Below, piece by piece: positions 34,718 through 43,244 of a stretch of 64,000 bases of DNA; positions within the stretch are counted from its first letter, which is position 1; each line of letters starts with the position of its first letter. The stretch spans positions 47,971 through 111,970 of the forward strand of contig NZ_MTQF01000004.1 of NCBI RefSeq assembly GCF_001975985.1. Reading direction: 5' to 3'. The DNA comes from [Flexibacter] sp. ATCC 35103. GTDB lineage: Bacteria; Bacteroidota; Bacteroidia; Flavobacteriales; Flavobacteriaceae. The translations under genes were made by a program, and so were the position numbers. The notes beneath the pieces are model-generated. The model searched no databases. It saw nothing but the letters and a program-made list of their open reading frames with translations, and was not told the DNA's origin.

Positions 34718-35362
34718 TTAAGAAGACAATCTGTCAATCTTCCATGAAAAATCAGACTGACTTTGATAACGTATCCTGTCATGTAATCTGTTAGGTCTTC
34801 CCTGCCAGAATTCTACCTCTAATGGAGTCACTAAAAATCCGCCCCAATTATCAGGTCTGGTAATTGGCTTTCCTTCAAATTCTGCTTCGAGTTTTTTTAA
34901 GTTTTCTTCTAAAAAAGTTCTTGATGGAATCACTTCACTCTGATTTGAAACGATTGCACCTAATTTACTTCCGTCAGGACGCGAATCGAAATAACCGTCG
35001 GATATGTTTTCAGAAGTTTTTTGTGCAATTCCTTTAATGATTACCTGACGTTCCATTTCCTGCCAAAAAAAAGACAAACAAACATGAGGGTTTGCAGCAA
35101 TTGCTTTTCCTTTCTCAGAATTATAATTGGTGTAGAAAATGAAACCTTCTTCAGAAAATTTCTTTAATAAAACTACTCTTGATTTCGGGAAACCATCCAG
35201 TCCAATTGTAGAAACGGTCATTGCATTTACTTCTCCGCTTGCGCCAAAATCTTCTACTTCATGAAACCATCTGTTAAAAAGATTAATAGGATCCTCCGGA
35301 ATATTGGTTTCTAATAGTTCGCTCTTCTCGTAAGATTTTCTATAATTGCTTAAATCGTTCAT
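34718..35362 (-). CDS. pdxH: Pyridoxamine 5'-phosphate oxidase
   Basis: 214 aa, normal length. FMN enzyme that oxidises PNP or PMP to pyridoxal phosphate. It starts with MNDLSNYRKSYEKSELLE. Motifs seen are NAMTVSTIGLDGFPKSRVVLLKKF (FMN site), FYTNYNSEKGKAI, VCLSFFWQEMERQV, FDSRPDGSKLGAIVSNQSEVI and the C-terminal EFWQGRPNRLHDRI signature. It is probably followed downstream by the CAP gene as a separate unit and preceded by the rnz gene 107 bases away. Confidence 0.96.
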   Translation of the reverse strand: MNDLSNYRKSYEKSELLETNIPEDPINLFNRWFHEVEDFGASGEVNAMTVSTIGLDGFPKSRVVLLKKFSEEGFIFYTNYNSEKGKAIAANPHVCLSFFWQEMERQVIIKGIAQKTSENISDGYFDSRPDGSKLGAIVSNQSEVIPSRTFLEENLKKLEAEFEGKPITRPDNWGGFLVTPLEVEFWQGRPNRLHDRIRYQSQSDFSWKIDRLSS

Positions 35363-35440
35363 GATTGAGGATTTTAGATTGTTGATTTTAGATTTTAGAT
35401 TTCGCTGGACTTTTTAAACTTAGTAACTTAGTTTCTCAGA

Positions 35441-35460
35441 ATCCCGAAACTTCGGGACAG
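35441..35460. repeat. TCCCGAAACTTCGGGA palindrome
   Basis: An inverted repeat of the same type (CCCGA-CTTCGGG) as the stems of the RNA-like element at 54946-55050. It lies between rnz and pdxH, after a stretch of GATTTTAGATT repeats (35367-35402). Confidence 0.55.
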
Positions 35461-35469
35461 CAACTTAAT

Positions 35470-36378
35470 TTATTCCCACTCAAAACTTCTCCCGTCATCT
35501 CCTAAAAGTACATTCGGAAAAATTTCTTGTGCTTCTTCTTTAAAACGCTCAATTCCATCATATCGTGTAGAATAATGACCTAAAACTAATTGTTTAGCAT
35601 TTGCTTTCAATGCAATTCGTGCTGCTTCTTTTGCAGTAGAATGTAATGTTTTCTGAGCCAAAGCGGCTTCAGATTCCAGAAATGTAGTTTCATGGTACAG
35701 AACATCTACATCTTTTATAATCGGAATAATATCTTCATTGTAAACTGTATCAGAACAAAAAGCATAACTCAATGCCGGAATTGGGTCAAAAGATAATTTC
35801 TTGTTTTCGACTACTGTTCCATCATCAAGTGTTATGTCTCCGCCACCTTTTATTTTTTGATAATATGCGGTGTGTATATTGTAATGCTGAACAGCTTCGA
35901 CATTTAGTTTTCTGTCTCCTGGTTTTTCCTGAAACAAGAATCCGTTGGTGTAAACACGATGTTTTAGCGGAATCGTTTTTACAATCACTCTGTTATCTTC
36001 AAAAATAACTTCGCTTTCTTTCGATTCTAATTCATGAAAGAAAAGATCGTAAGTAGTCCAGGAATTGGATAATTTTAATTGCAAAGTAATGATTTCCTTT
36101 ACTCCTTTTGGTCCATAAATATGCAAATCAGTTGTGCGTCCTAAAAGTGCAAAAGTCGAAATAGTACCTATTAAACCAAAAAAGTGATCACCGTGTAAAT
36201 GCGAAATAAAAATGTGATTAATTTTTGAAAATTTAATCTTGTTTTTACGCAATTGAACCTGGGTTCCTTCGCCACAATCAATTAAAAATAATCTGTTCTT
36301 GATTTCTAAAACCTGCGAAGTGGGGTTTGTAATCGTTCTGGGAGTTGCGGCATAACAGCCAAGTATAGTAAGCTTCAA
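35470..36378 (-). CDS. rnz: Ribonuclease Z
   Basis: 302 aa. tRNA 3'-processing endonuclease of the metallo-beta-lactamase superfamily, acting as a dimer with two zinc ions. Motif II HLHGDHFFG is at about residue 61. The exosite-arm region is about 150-175. FCSDTVYNED carries the Asp ligand, YHETTFLES and HSTAKEA the AxDT-like motifs, and LGHYSTRYD the final His. The gene follows a small STAS-like gene by about 124 bases on the same strand. Confidence 0.95.
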   Translation of the reverse strand: MKLTILGCYAATPRTITNPTSQVLEIKNRLFLIDCGEGTQVQLRKNKIKFSKINHIFISHLHGDHFFGLIGTISTFALLGRTTDLHIYGPKGVKEIITLQLKLSNSWTTYDLFFHELESKESEVIFEDNRVIVKTIPLKHRVYTNGFLFQEKPGDRKLNVEAVQHYNIHTAYYQKIKGGGDITLDDGTVVENKKLSFDPIPALSYAFCSDTVYNEDIIPIIKDVDVLYHETTFLESEAALAQKTLHSTAKEAARIALKANAKQLVLGHYSTRYDGIERFKEEAQEIFPNVLLGDDGRSFEWE

Positions 36379-36379
36379 T

Positions 36380-36500
36380 TTTTGTTGATTCGTTTAATTG
36401 TTTATTTAGTTTAATCGTAAAATTGGTAATTTGTTTAACCTTAAAATGGATTAAACAGTGAAACGATTAACAGACTAAACTGTTAAACAATTATCCAATT
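36380..36500. repeat. GTTTAA/CGATTAAAC-rich intergenic element (copy 1)
   Basis: The gap between the STAS-like and rnz genes is built of short alternating direct and inverted TTTAATCG, GTTAAACAATTA and CGATTAACAGACTAAAC units. A gap at 38612-38706 in the same gene cluster holds the same units. Confidence 0.5.
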
Positions 36501-36502
36501 TT

Positions 36503-36835
36503 CTAAAAACCCAAGTCTCTTTCGATTTCTTCCATTTCGATAATATCGTGTGCTTCTAAAAGAGATGGAACCACAGTTAATTTATCAGATATAGCATTAA
36601 AGTCGAGATCATCGACTACAATTACAAAAGACTTTTTGGCTTTTTTTTGTTGTTTGGCAAGTGGTAAAAAAAGCTTTAAATCACTTTCAGACAATCCGGC
36701 ATCTGCTGATAAATCGATTATAATATTTTGTTTTTCAAAGGTTTTAAATTGCTGTGTTACTTTCTCCAGAAAAGATTTAAAATCTTTCTGAGTATCTTTA
36801 ATCGTAACGGTATGTCCTTTTTGATCTACTTTCAT
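36503..36835 (-). CDS. Small STAS-like protein, unknown function
   Basis: 110 aa, soluble. The pattern alternates strands and helices as in anti-sigma-antagonist STAS domains: HTVTIKDTQKDFKSFLEKV, NIIIDLSADAGLSESDLKLFLPLAKQ, KSFVIVVDDLDF, TVVPSLLEAHDIIEMEEIERDLGF. There is no obvious phosphorylatable Ser in the usual DLS..D loop beyond DLSADAGLS. Relatives placed before rnz are sometimes mislabelled ribonuclease Z because of position; it has no metallo-beta-lactamase motif. Its function is unknown. Confidence 0.7.
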   Translation of the reverse strand: MKVDQKGHTVTIKDTQKDFKSFLEKVTQQFKTFEKQNIIIDLSADAGLSESDLKLFLPLAKQQKKAKKSFVIVVDDLDFNAISDKLTVVPSLLEAHDIIEMEEIERDLGF

Positions 36836-36908
36836 CTTATAATATTGAAAAGCGAAGGTACAATTTTTTTAGTTTTCAGTCGCAGTCGCGGTAACAGTTT
36901 TCAGTGTC

Positions 36909-36950
36909 AGTTTTCAGTCTCGGTTGCGGTTTTCACTGAGACTGAAAACT
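36909..36950. repeat. 13-bp perfect inverted repeat AGTTTTCAGTCTC after pyrB
   Basis: Arms 36909-36921 and 36938-36950 are perfect. A further CAGTTTTCAGT copy and CGCAGTCGCGGT lie just left, giving a cluster of CAGTTTTCAG units. It sits 4 bases past the pyrB stop and may form the 3' hairpin of that transcript, although there is no T-run. Confidence 0.6.
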
Positions 36951-36954
36951 AAAA

Positions 36955-37881
36955 CTATTGAATCTTAGAAGCCAGTAAATAAATCACTGCCATTCTAATT
37001 GCTACACCATTCTCAACCTGATTTAAAATCACTGAATGATCTGAATCTGCCACTTCTGAGGTTATCTCTACTCCTCTGTTTATTGGTCCCGGGTGCATGA
37101 TTATAATTTCTTTTGCCAAAGAATCCAGTAATGGTTTATCTACTCCGTATTGTTGTGCGTATTCACGTGTTGACGGGAAAAAATTCACATCCATACGTTC
37201 GTTTTGTACCCGAAGCATATTCGCTACGTCGCACCATTCCAGGGCCTTTCTTAAATTAGGTTCAACCGTAACCCCAAGAGATTCGATATATCTCGGAATC
37301 AGTGTTTTTGGTCCGCAAACTTTAACTTCTGCACCTTGCATTTGCAACGCATATATATTTGATAAGGCAACTCTGGAATGCAGAATATCACCTACAATAA
37401 CTACTTTTTTGCCAGCTACATCACCTAGTTTTTCTCTAATCGAATAACTGTCTAATAAAGCTTGTGTTGGATGTTCGTGTGCTCCGTCTCCGGCGTTTAC
37501 GATACTTGCTTTGACATTTTTGGATAAAAAATAAGCCGCTCCGGGGTTGGAGTGGCGCATTACAACCATGTCTACTTTCATGGAAAGGATATTATTTACA
37601 GTATCAATTAAGGTTTCACCTTTTTTAACCGAAGACTGTGCGGCAGAAAAACTAATAACATCTGCTGATAATCGTTTTTGTGCTAACTCAAACGAAAGTT
37701 TTGTTCTGGTACTGTTCTCGAAGAAAATGTTAGCAATGGTAATATCTCGTAATGAAGGAACTTTTTTAATGGGTCTGTTAATGACTTCTTTAAAATGATC
37801 GGCAGTTTCAAAAATCAGGTTAATATCATTCTCGTTGATGTATTTTATTCCTAATAAATGATTTACGCTTAATTCTTTCAT
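36955..37881 (-). CDS. pyrB: Aspartate carbamoyltransferase, catalytic subunit
   Basis: 308 aa. Joins carbamoyl phosphate and aspartate, the committed step of pyrimidine synthesis. The carbamoyl-phosphate loop FENSTRTKLSFELA is at about residues 53-66. Other motifs are SSVKKGETLIDT (the 80s loop with Ser/Lys), VMRHSNPGA, NAGDGAHEHPTQALLD and MHPGPINRGVEI. All catalytic segments are intact. A regulatory subunit gene (pyrI) is not adjacent. The gene lies 84 bases after the DUF6891-like gene and about 830 after pyrR, in one direction, forming a pyr cluster. Confidence 0.96.
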   Translation of the reverse strand: MKELSVNHLLGIKYINENDINLIFETADHFKEVINRPIKKVPSLRDITIANIFFENSTRTKLSFELAQKRLSADVISFSAAQSSVKKGETLIDTVNNILSMKVDMVVMRHSNPGAAYFLSKNVKASIVNAGDGAHEHPTQALLDSYSIREKLGDVAGKKVVIVGDILHSRVALSNIYALQMQGAEVKVCGPKTLIPRYIESLGVTVEPNLRKALEWCDVANMLRVQNERMDVNFFPSTREYAQQYGVDKPLLDSLAKEIIIMHPGPINRGVEITSEVADSDHSVILNQVENGVAIRMAVIYLLASKIQ

Positions 37882-37965
37882 TTTTATTTCTTTAATATTT
37901 AATTGTCAAATTACTAAATTACTGAAACATTCAGCCTTTCCATACTTTTTTTAAGAGCAGCTACT

Positions 37966-38607
37966 CTATTGAACCATCCTGTCTACAACCTCACTGTAAT
38001 CCTGAAGATCTCTTGCGTCTTCATCAAAAATCTTTTGCCATCTAAAGCCCGGAATTTCAATTTTAGTTCTTGCAGAGCCGTCCCATTTTATTTTAAAATC
38101 GTTATTTATTAAAACTTCGGCAACTCGTTTTCCAACTTCTATCGTAATTGTATCATCTGAATTATCTACTTTTTGAAAAGCGATATACAAACCCGGATTT
38201 TCAAGATCGATTGCTCTCGCCAAATCTTGTTCGTGATAAAAGCAATAACCATCAGACTCTACTTCGTTTTCCTGTAATTCCCTTTCAACCTCAACTACTT
38301 CATATTCACCGTCGGTTGTGGTGTAACCTGCGTTGTGAAGTGCAATGATATTTTCATCACCCAATTCATCAAACGCTTTTATTAGTCTTTCAGTATCTGT
38401 TGGACTTATCCATAGTTTACTTTCTGCAAGTAACTTTTGGTATTCTTCTCTTATTTTATCAAAAGCCCATTCTTCTGAGATTTCGTCTTCAAATTCGTTG
38501 TCTTCAATTTCTTCCAGTATGTTTTCCTGAATCTCATCAAGAGAAAGAAATCCCATTCTGACCTGATTAAAAATTGATTCGTAAATAAAAGTTTCGTTCT
38601 CAGTCAT
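37966..38607 (-). CDS. DUF6891-like protein between pyrR and pyrB
   Basis: 213 aa, soluble and very acidic, with no signal. The N-terminal helical region (IFNQVRMGFLSLDEIQENILEEIEDNEFEDEISEEWAFDKI) is followed by WISPTDTERLIKAFDELGDENIIALHNAGYTTTDGEYEVVEV and a segment with GYCFYHEQDLARAID. The last third ends KIEIPGFRWQKIFDEDA. The FYHEQDLARAID and LHNAGYT patterns fit the DUF6891 family, which has no assigned function. It lies between pyrR (103 bases upstream) and pyrB (84 bases downstream) on the same strand. Confidence 0.75.
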   Translation of the reverse strand: MTENETFIYESIFNQVRMGFLSLDEIQENILEEIEDNEFEDEISEEWAFDKIREEYQKLLAESKLWISPTDTERLIKAFDELGDENIIALHNAGYTTTDGEYEVVEVERELQENEVESDGYCFYHEQDLARAIDLENPGLYIAFQKVDNSDDTITIEVGKRVAEVLINNDFKIKWDGSARTKIEIPGFRWQKIFDEDARDLQDYSEVVDRMVQ

Positions 38608-38611
38608 TTTT

Positions 38612-38706
38612 TATTGTTTATTTGTTTAACCGTTTATTTGTTGATTCTTTGATTGTTTGTTTAATCGTCTTTTTTTTGCGATTAAACAATTAACCGATTT
38701 AACGAT
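38612..38706. repeat. GTTTAAT/CGATTAAAC-rich element (copy 2)
   Basis: GTTTAATCG (near 38660) and CGATTAAAC (near 38679) form an inverted repeat. Further TTTAACCG and GTTTATTTG units surround it, similar to 36380-36500. It lies between pyrR and the DUF6891-like gene. Confidence 0.5.
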
Positions 38707-38710
38707 TACA

Positions 38711-39250
38711 CTAATTCGTTATCAGGTAAACGGCGTCTTCACTTTCATTTTCTTTCCAGCTCACTTTTACTTTTTCGCCATTAATTGCATCAACCTGACG
38801 ACCACGATAATCGGGCTGAATAGGTAAATTGCGGCTAAAACGCCTGTCGATTAACACTAACAATTCGATTTCTGAAGGTCGCCCAAAAGACTGAATTGCG
38901 GTTAAGGCAGAACGAATGCTTCGTCCGGTAAACAATACGTCATCTATAAAAATGACTTTTTTGTTTTCGACTATAAAATTTATTTGTGTTTTATTGGCTT
39001 CCAGCGGTTTATCAGTACGACGAAAATCATCTCTAAAAAATGTGATGTCAAGATATCCCAAAGAAATTTCAGGAACCTGATATTCGTTTTCTAATATTTG
39101 TTTTAAACGTTCAGCTAAAAAAACGCCTCTTGGCTGAATTCCCACTAAAATAGTATCCGAGAAATCAAGGTGTTTTTCGATCAACTGACAAGCCAAACGA
39201 TGGAGTATGATAGTAACTTCTTTTGAATTAAGTAATACTTTTTGGCTCAT
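38711..39250 (-). CDS. pyrR: PyrR bifunctional regulator / uracil phosphoribosyltransferase
   Basis: 179 aa from the ATG at 39250. A TTG at 39277 lies inside the -7 element and cannot be the start. The phosphoribosyltransferase fold has PRPP motif VIFIDDVLFTGRSIRSAL (about 100-117) and flexible-loop and dimer residues GYLDITFFRDDFRR. VLIDRRFSRNLPIQPDYRGRQVD follows near the end. In Gram-positives PyrR is an RNA-binding attenuator. No anti-terminator or PyrR-binding RNA leader is visible here, so in this organism it may act mainly as the enzyme. It heads the pyrR - DUF6891-like - pyrB cluster. Confidence 0.93.
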   Translation of the reverse strand: MSQKVLLNSKEVTIILHRLACQLIEKHLDFSDTILVGIQPRGVFLAERLKQILENEYQVPEISLGYLDITFFRDDFRRTDKPLEANKTQINFIVENKKVIFIDDVLFTGRSIRSALTAIQSFGRPSEIELLVLIDRRFSRNLPIQPDYRGRQVDAINGEKVKVSWKENESEDAVYLITN

Positions 39251-39274
39251 AATTAAGTGTAATGTTTGGTTGGA

Positions 39275-39282
39275 CAAATATA
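39275..39282 (-). promoter_or_regulatory. -7 element of pyrR
   Basis: CAAATATA on plus reads TATATTTG on minus. The predicted start is near 39269, leaving a leader of about 19 bases, too short for an attenuator. A spaced -33 TTG is not seen. Confidence 0.5.
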
Positions 39283-39447
39283 CGAAATCAGAATTTATTT
39301 GTTGGGGTGTTGAGTGGGGAAATATTTTTTTTTGAAATTGTAATGAATTTTGAATATAGGAAATGGATTTTTGGTATCTTTCTATATTTAATATCTAAAG
39401 TCAATAAAATCATTTTAGTAACATCAAAAATTCAATATTTTTCAAAT

Positions 39448-40116
39448 ATGATAAATCGAAATCATTTAAAAGAATTTATAAAAAATAATGAAAAGGAAAT
39501 CCTTATTGATTACAGAGAAAAGCTTTACAACAATTTACAAGAAGTTATAAAAAAAGAAGAAAAACAAACACTTATTTTATTGATTTTGATTACTCTTTAT
39601 TTCTTTGTAGATTATAAATCATTATCTGACGTTTCCCTAGGTATACTTACAATAACAAATCCAGCAAATTTAGTTATTCAACTAATACCTATTATTTTTT
39701 CCACATTATTTTTCAATCTCTTTCGCATTGGGAAAGATAGACAAGATTTACATGATAGCCTAAAGGAAATTACATCGCAATTAACAAGTAGTTTAATTAA
39801 TTCTGAATCAAAAGATGAACTACTAAACAACACACTTTATAGACTATATCTTCCCAATTCAATTGGAAATTTCGCATCATTTATTACAGCTAGAAAGACA
39901 ATTTCCCTAACTGTTATTGGATTTATATTATTAATACCTTTTTTCATAATAGGAATACTCCCCTTTTTGATAGTTATTTTAATGCTATGTAATTTATGGA
40001 AAACTCAAATTGAAACTATATCGGGAATAATATCTTTTTCAATAACACTTTGGGTCTCTATTTCAATTATTTTTTTCTTTTTTACTCCTCAACAAGAAGA
40101 GAATTTAAATATTTAA
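39448..40116 (+). CDS. Hypothetical membrane protein (four predicted segments)
   Basis: 222 aa from the ATG at 39448. The frame is open back to an ATG at 39262, inside the pyrR promoter, and another at 39343, so the start is uncertain. A charged N-terminus (HLKEFIKNNEKEILIDYREKLYNNLQEVIKKEEKQ) precedes paired hydrophobic segments (TLILLILITLYFFVDY and ANLVIQLIPIIFSTLFFNLF). A cytoplasmic linker of about 70 residues follows (KDRQDLHDSLKEITSQLTSSLI), then two more segments near the C-terminus. I recognise no family. It is divergent from pyrR, and very low GC, like the next gene, suggests accessory DNA. Confidence 0.6.
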   Translation: MINRNHLKEFIKNNEKEILIDYREKLYNNLQEVIKKEEKQTLILLILITLYFFVDYKSLSDVSLGILTITNPANLVIQLIPIIFSTLFFNLFRIGKDRQDLHDSLKEITSQLTSSLINSESKDELLNNTLYRLYLPNSIGNFASFITARKTISLTVIGFILLIPFFIIGILPFLIVILMLCNLWKTQIETISGIISFSITLWVSISIIFFFFTPQQEENLNI

Positions 40117-40240
40117 AACCAAGAAAATCATATACAAATATGTATCCAATAAATTCATAAGAACTCTGTCGTACCGGATCGCGCATATATTGACAACCAT
40201 AGCATAGATGTCCACAAAGCGAATAACTCAAGTAAAAAAA

Positions 40241-40657
40241 ATGATTTACATCAATAAAACCACATTCCCACATTGTTATATTGAAGAAAAGAAATTTGAC
40301 TGGGGAGAACCTTACGATGTTATAACGCCAATTTTCAATTTATACATCGATCCACAATTATCAGATATTGAATATACCATTGAAGTTTTAGGCAAAAATA
40401 ATTTCAAAATTAATTTAGAGAAGCTGTATAATATTCTGCTTAACAAGGAAGAATATAATCGCATTGAAAATTTTAATACGCCAATTTTTAATCGCGAACT
40501 CTTATTAAATAATATTCAAAAATACTTGAATTCTAATGAAGATCAGACTTCTCCGTGGAAACAATATTATGACGGATATTTAACCGAAAATGATTATTTG
40601 GAATCAATTGAAGAAGATCTAAACAGAATATTATTATTTGAACGAAAAGAATATTGA
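40241..40657 (+). CDS. Hypothetical protein, 138 aa (immunity-protein-like size)
   Basis: 138 aa from the ATG at 40241; an ATG at 40208 adds 11 residues. Soluble and acidic, with no signal peptide: FPHCYIEEKKFDWGEPYDVITPIFNLYID, then NIQKYLNSNEDQTSPWKQYYDGYLTENDYLESIEEDLNRILL. Small acidic proteins of this kind often serve as immunity proteins beside polymorphic toxins, but no toxin gene is visible here. The 120 bases upstream have locally higher GC than the surroundings and may be a remnant of something lost. No function is assigned. Confidence 0.55.
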   Translation: MIYINKTTFPHCYIEEKKFDWGEPYDVITPIFNLYIDPQLSDIEYTIEVLGKNNFKINLEKLYNILLNKEEYNRIENFNTPIFNRELLLNNIQKYLNSNEDQTSPWKQYYDGYLTENDYLESIEEDLNRILLFERKEY

Positions 40658-40821
40658 TAAGATTGAAAAAACAAATATTTTTAAGAAGAATAATACAAAA
40701 ATTAAGTAATTTGGCTTCATCAAAATCAACACAAAGTTCAAGAACGTTACATAATAAATATTTCTATTTTCAACCTTTAATAATGTGAGGCGTCAACACC
40801 ATAAACACGGACACAGTAAAT

Positions 40822-42003
40822 ATGAAAAAAAAATTACTCTTAGTATTATCTTTAATTGTTTTACAAAACAGCCATGCACAATGGACTAAAATTACATCGC
40901 CATACGCCGGAAATTTATGGGCTATTAAATTCTTTGATGCACAAAATGGATATATTGGCGGAAATACTGCCATTTTAAAAACCACTGATGGTGGCGTAAC
41001 TTGGACATCAAAATCGATTAGCAATTTTTTAATAAGTAGTTTTTCTTTTCCAAGTGCAACTGTAGGGTATTATGGCTGCAATAATAACATTGTGGCAAAA
41101 ACTACTGATGCAGGTTTAACCTGGACAAATCAGAATCCAAATGCAAGTCCGTATGCAATACTCTCTGTAAGTTTCCCCACTGTAAATACCGGATATGCAG
41201 TTGGTGATGCAGGAACGATCAGAAAAACAACCGATGGCGGAACAACATGGGCGACTCAGGCTTCAGGTTTAACGACAGGAATAGAAGAAGTACATTTTTT
41301 TGATGTGAATACTGGTATCTGTGTTGGAGACGGAGGTAAAATTAAAAGAACAACAAATGGTGGTGCAACCTGGGTTACAATAGCGAGCGGAACTACGGAA
41401 AATCTATATGATATCTTTTTTCTAAATGCAAATACAGGTTTTATAGCCGGAGGAACCGGTACGATACTTAAAACAACTAACGGCGGACAAACATGGTCTG
41501 CCCTAAATACAGGATTTACTGACTGGTTAACTTGTATTTGTTTCAAAGATGCATCAACAGGATATGCAGGAGGTACTCAGGGAAAAATGTTTAAAACTAT
41601 CGATGGTGGAGCAACATGGACACCAGAAGTTTCCGGAGTAAGTTTTGCTAAAGCTATAAATGATATTATCTACATTAATAACAGATTTATTGCCGTGACA
41701 AATCAAGGAGAAATAATTACTGATGTTCCTACTTTAGGTACTGCTGAAAATATCAAAGAAGATGCTGTGGTTATGGTATATCCAAATCCTACATCTGATT
41801 CTTTTTCAGTAGATTATCACAACAATGAAAATTTAACTTTAAAAATAAATATTATTGATGTAAATGGCGTTATAGTAAAATCTAAGGTTTTAAATGAGAA
41901 TCAAAGAACTGTAAATGTAAAAGATTTAAGTAATGGTGTTTATATTGTTGAAATTAAAGCGGGTCGATTTTCAGCTACCAAAAAATTAATTATAAAAAAA
42001 TAA
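40822..42003 (+). CDS. T9SS type A secreted protein with Ycf48/BNR-like propeller
   Basis: 393 aa. Signal peptide KKKLLLVLSLIVLQNSHAQ. Residues about 20-300 form a beta-propeller of repeated units with the pattern TTDGG-TW (for example KTTDGGVTWTSKS, KTTNGGQTWSAL, KTIDGGATWTPE), each followed by FxDxNTGxxxG. This is the Ycf48/photosynthesis-assembly-factor-like or BNR repeat, found in many secreted Bacteroidota proteins with no link to photosynthesis. The C-terminal 75 residues (VYPNPTSDSFSVDY through GVYIVEIKAGRFSATKKLIIKK) are a type A T9SS sorting domain. Cell-surface or secreted; the ligand is unknown. Confidence 0.9.
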   Translation: MKKKLLLVLSLIVLQNSHAQWTKITSPYAGNLWAIKFFDAQNGYIGGNTAILKTTDGGVTWTSKSISNFLISSFSFPSATVGYYGCNNNIVAKTTDAGLTWTNQNPNASPYAILSVSFPTVNTGYAVGDAGTIRKTTDGGTTWATQASGLTTGIEEVHFFDVNTGICVGDGGKIKRTTNGGATWVTIASGTTENLYDIFFLNANTGFIAGGTGTILKTTNGGQTWSALNTGFTDWLTCICFKDASTGYAGGTQGKMFKTIDGGATWTPEVSGVSFAKAINDIIYINNRFIAVTNQGEIITDVPTLGTAENIKEDAVVMVYPNPTSDSFSVDYHNNENLTLKINIIDVNGVIVKSKVLNENQRTVNVKDLSNGVYIVEIKAGRFSATKKLIIKK

Positions 42004-42047
42004 AATGAGTAAAGTGCAGTAAAGTAATCAGTTTAAAATATAAAATT

Positions 42048-42443
42048 ATGAAAGTAAAAGTCATAGGGATCCCTGTTCTCTATCAGGAAAAGGCATTACA
42101 ATTTTATACGGAGAAATTGGGTTTTATAAAAAAACACGATGTGCCTTTAGGCGAAAATAACAGATGGTTAACAGTAGTTTCTAAAGAGGAACCAGACGGA
42201 GTTGAAATTTTATTAGAACCTGCACCCAATCATTTTGAACCTGCCAAAACCTATCAAAGCGCTTTATTTGAAGCTGGGATTCCGTATACGCAACTGAATG
42301 TAGATAACCTACAGGAAGAATATGATAGATTGATTAATCTTGGTGTTGATTTCAGCATGAAACCAACTGAAATGGGAAATGTAAAAATTGCCATTTTAGA
42401 TGATACTTGCGGGAATAAAATTCAGCTCATCGAAATGTTGTAA
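42048..42443 (+). CDS. VOC (glyoxalase-like) family protein
   Basis: 131 aa, one vicinal-oxygen-chelate fold: VKVIGIPVLYQEKALQFYTEKLGFI at the N-terminus, RWLTVVSKEE and ILLEPAPN in the first half, then PYTQLNVDNLQEEYDRLINLGV and a C-terminal DDTCGNKIQLIEM with the conserved metal-binding Glu. Members include glyoxalase I, dioxygenases and antibiotic-binding proteins. The sequence does not decide between them. It is followed 55 bases later by a DHFR-family gene in the same direction. Confidence 0.85.
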   Translation: MKVKVIGIPVLYQEKALQFYTEKLGFIKKHDVPLGENNRWLTVVSKEEPDGVEILLEPAPNHFEPAKTYQSALFEAGIPYTQLNVDNLQEEYDRLINLGVDFSMKPTEMGNVKIAILDDTCGNKIQLIEML

Positions 42444-42498
42444 CATTTTATATTAAATTCTTATTAAGTATATGTGATAAACAAAAACACCTTTTATT

Positions 42499-43089
42499 AT
42501 GAGAAAAATAATCGTGTTATCAATGATTACAATTGATGGAGTAATGCAAGCCCCGGGCGGACCTGAAGAGGATACATCCGGAGGTTTTGAATATGGAGGC
42601 TGGGTTGCGCCATATGGTGATGAAGTTTCCGGAAAAATCATAAAAAAACAGATGGAACCGGCAGATATATTACTGGGCAGAAAAACCTTTGATATTTTTG
42701 AGTCTTACTGGCCGGAACATGCAGATTTATGGCCTGGAATTAATGAGGTTAGAAAATATGTTTTGTCTTCGACCAGAAAGCATTCAGATTGGGAAAACTC
42801 TGTTTTTCTTGAAAATATTTCAGATATTAGAAAAATAAAAGATTCTGCAGGATCTGATATTAAGGTTTGGGGAAGTGCTACACTTGTTCAACTGTTACTT
42901 CAGCATGATTTAGTAGACGAACTTTGGCTCAAAATTTATCCTTTAACACTTGGAAAAGGAAAAAAACTGTTTAATGATGCAATTCCAACATCTTTTAGAT
43001 TGACAGAAAGTACCGTTTCACCAAATGGAGTAATTATTGCCAATTATACATGTGCGGGAAAAGTAAAAACCGGTACTATTGGAGCCTAA
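42499..43089 (+). CDS. Dihydrofolate reductase / RibD C-terminal family protein
   Basis: 196 aa. RibD_C-type reductase fold: KIIVLSMITIDGVMQAPGG at the N-terminus, ILLGRKTFDIFESYWP, YVLSSTRKHSDWENSVFL, then IKVWGSATLVQLLLQHDLVDELWLKIYPLTLGKGKKLF. These are the usual family landmarks. Such stand-alone genes are common accessory reductases, not the folate enzyme FolA. The physiological substrate is unknown. It is probably in one transcript with the VOC gene. Confidence 0.88.
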   Translation: MRKIIVLSMITIDGVMQAPGGPEEDTSGGFEYGGWVAPYGDEVSGKIIKKQMEPADILLGRKTFDIFESYWPEHADLWPGINEVRKYVLSSTRKHSDWENSVFLENISDIRKIKDSAGSDIKVWGSATLVQLLLQHDLVDELWLKIYPLTLGKGKKLFNDAIPTSFRLTESTVSPNGVIIANYTCAGKVKTGTIGA

Positions 43090-43244
43090 AAATAAAACTT
43101 AAATCAATATAATTTTGATATTAATCCAAATCATAGAACTTTTGAACTTAATTGTGTAAGACATTTTTTTGCTGTTTGAAGTAATTTTATTGTACGATAA
43201 TTAGAATACAAAATTCTTTTTAAAACAATTAAAACAGCAAAATC

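Noticed and set aside
39251..39277. Longer PyrR N-terminus
   Set aside because: The TTG lies within the -7 element TATATTTG; the ATG at 39250 is the start.
39251..39300. PyrR-dependent attenuator in the pyrR leader
   Set aside because: The predicted leader is about 19 bases and no alternative stem-loops are present.
40082..40273. 63-aa minus-strand frame with several Cys and Tyr
   Set aside because: It overlaps the ends of two plus-strand genes and has no recognisable family or promoter.
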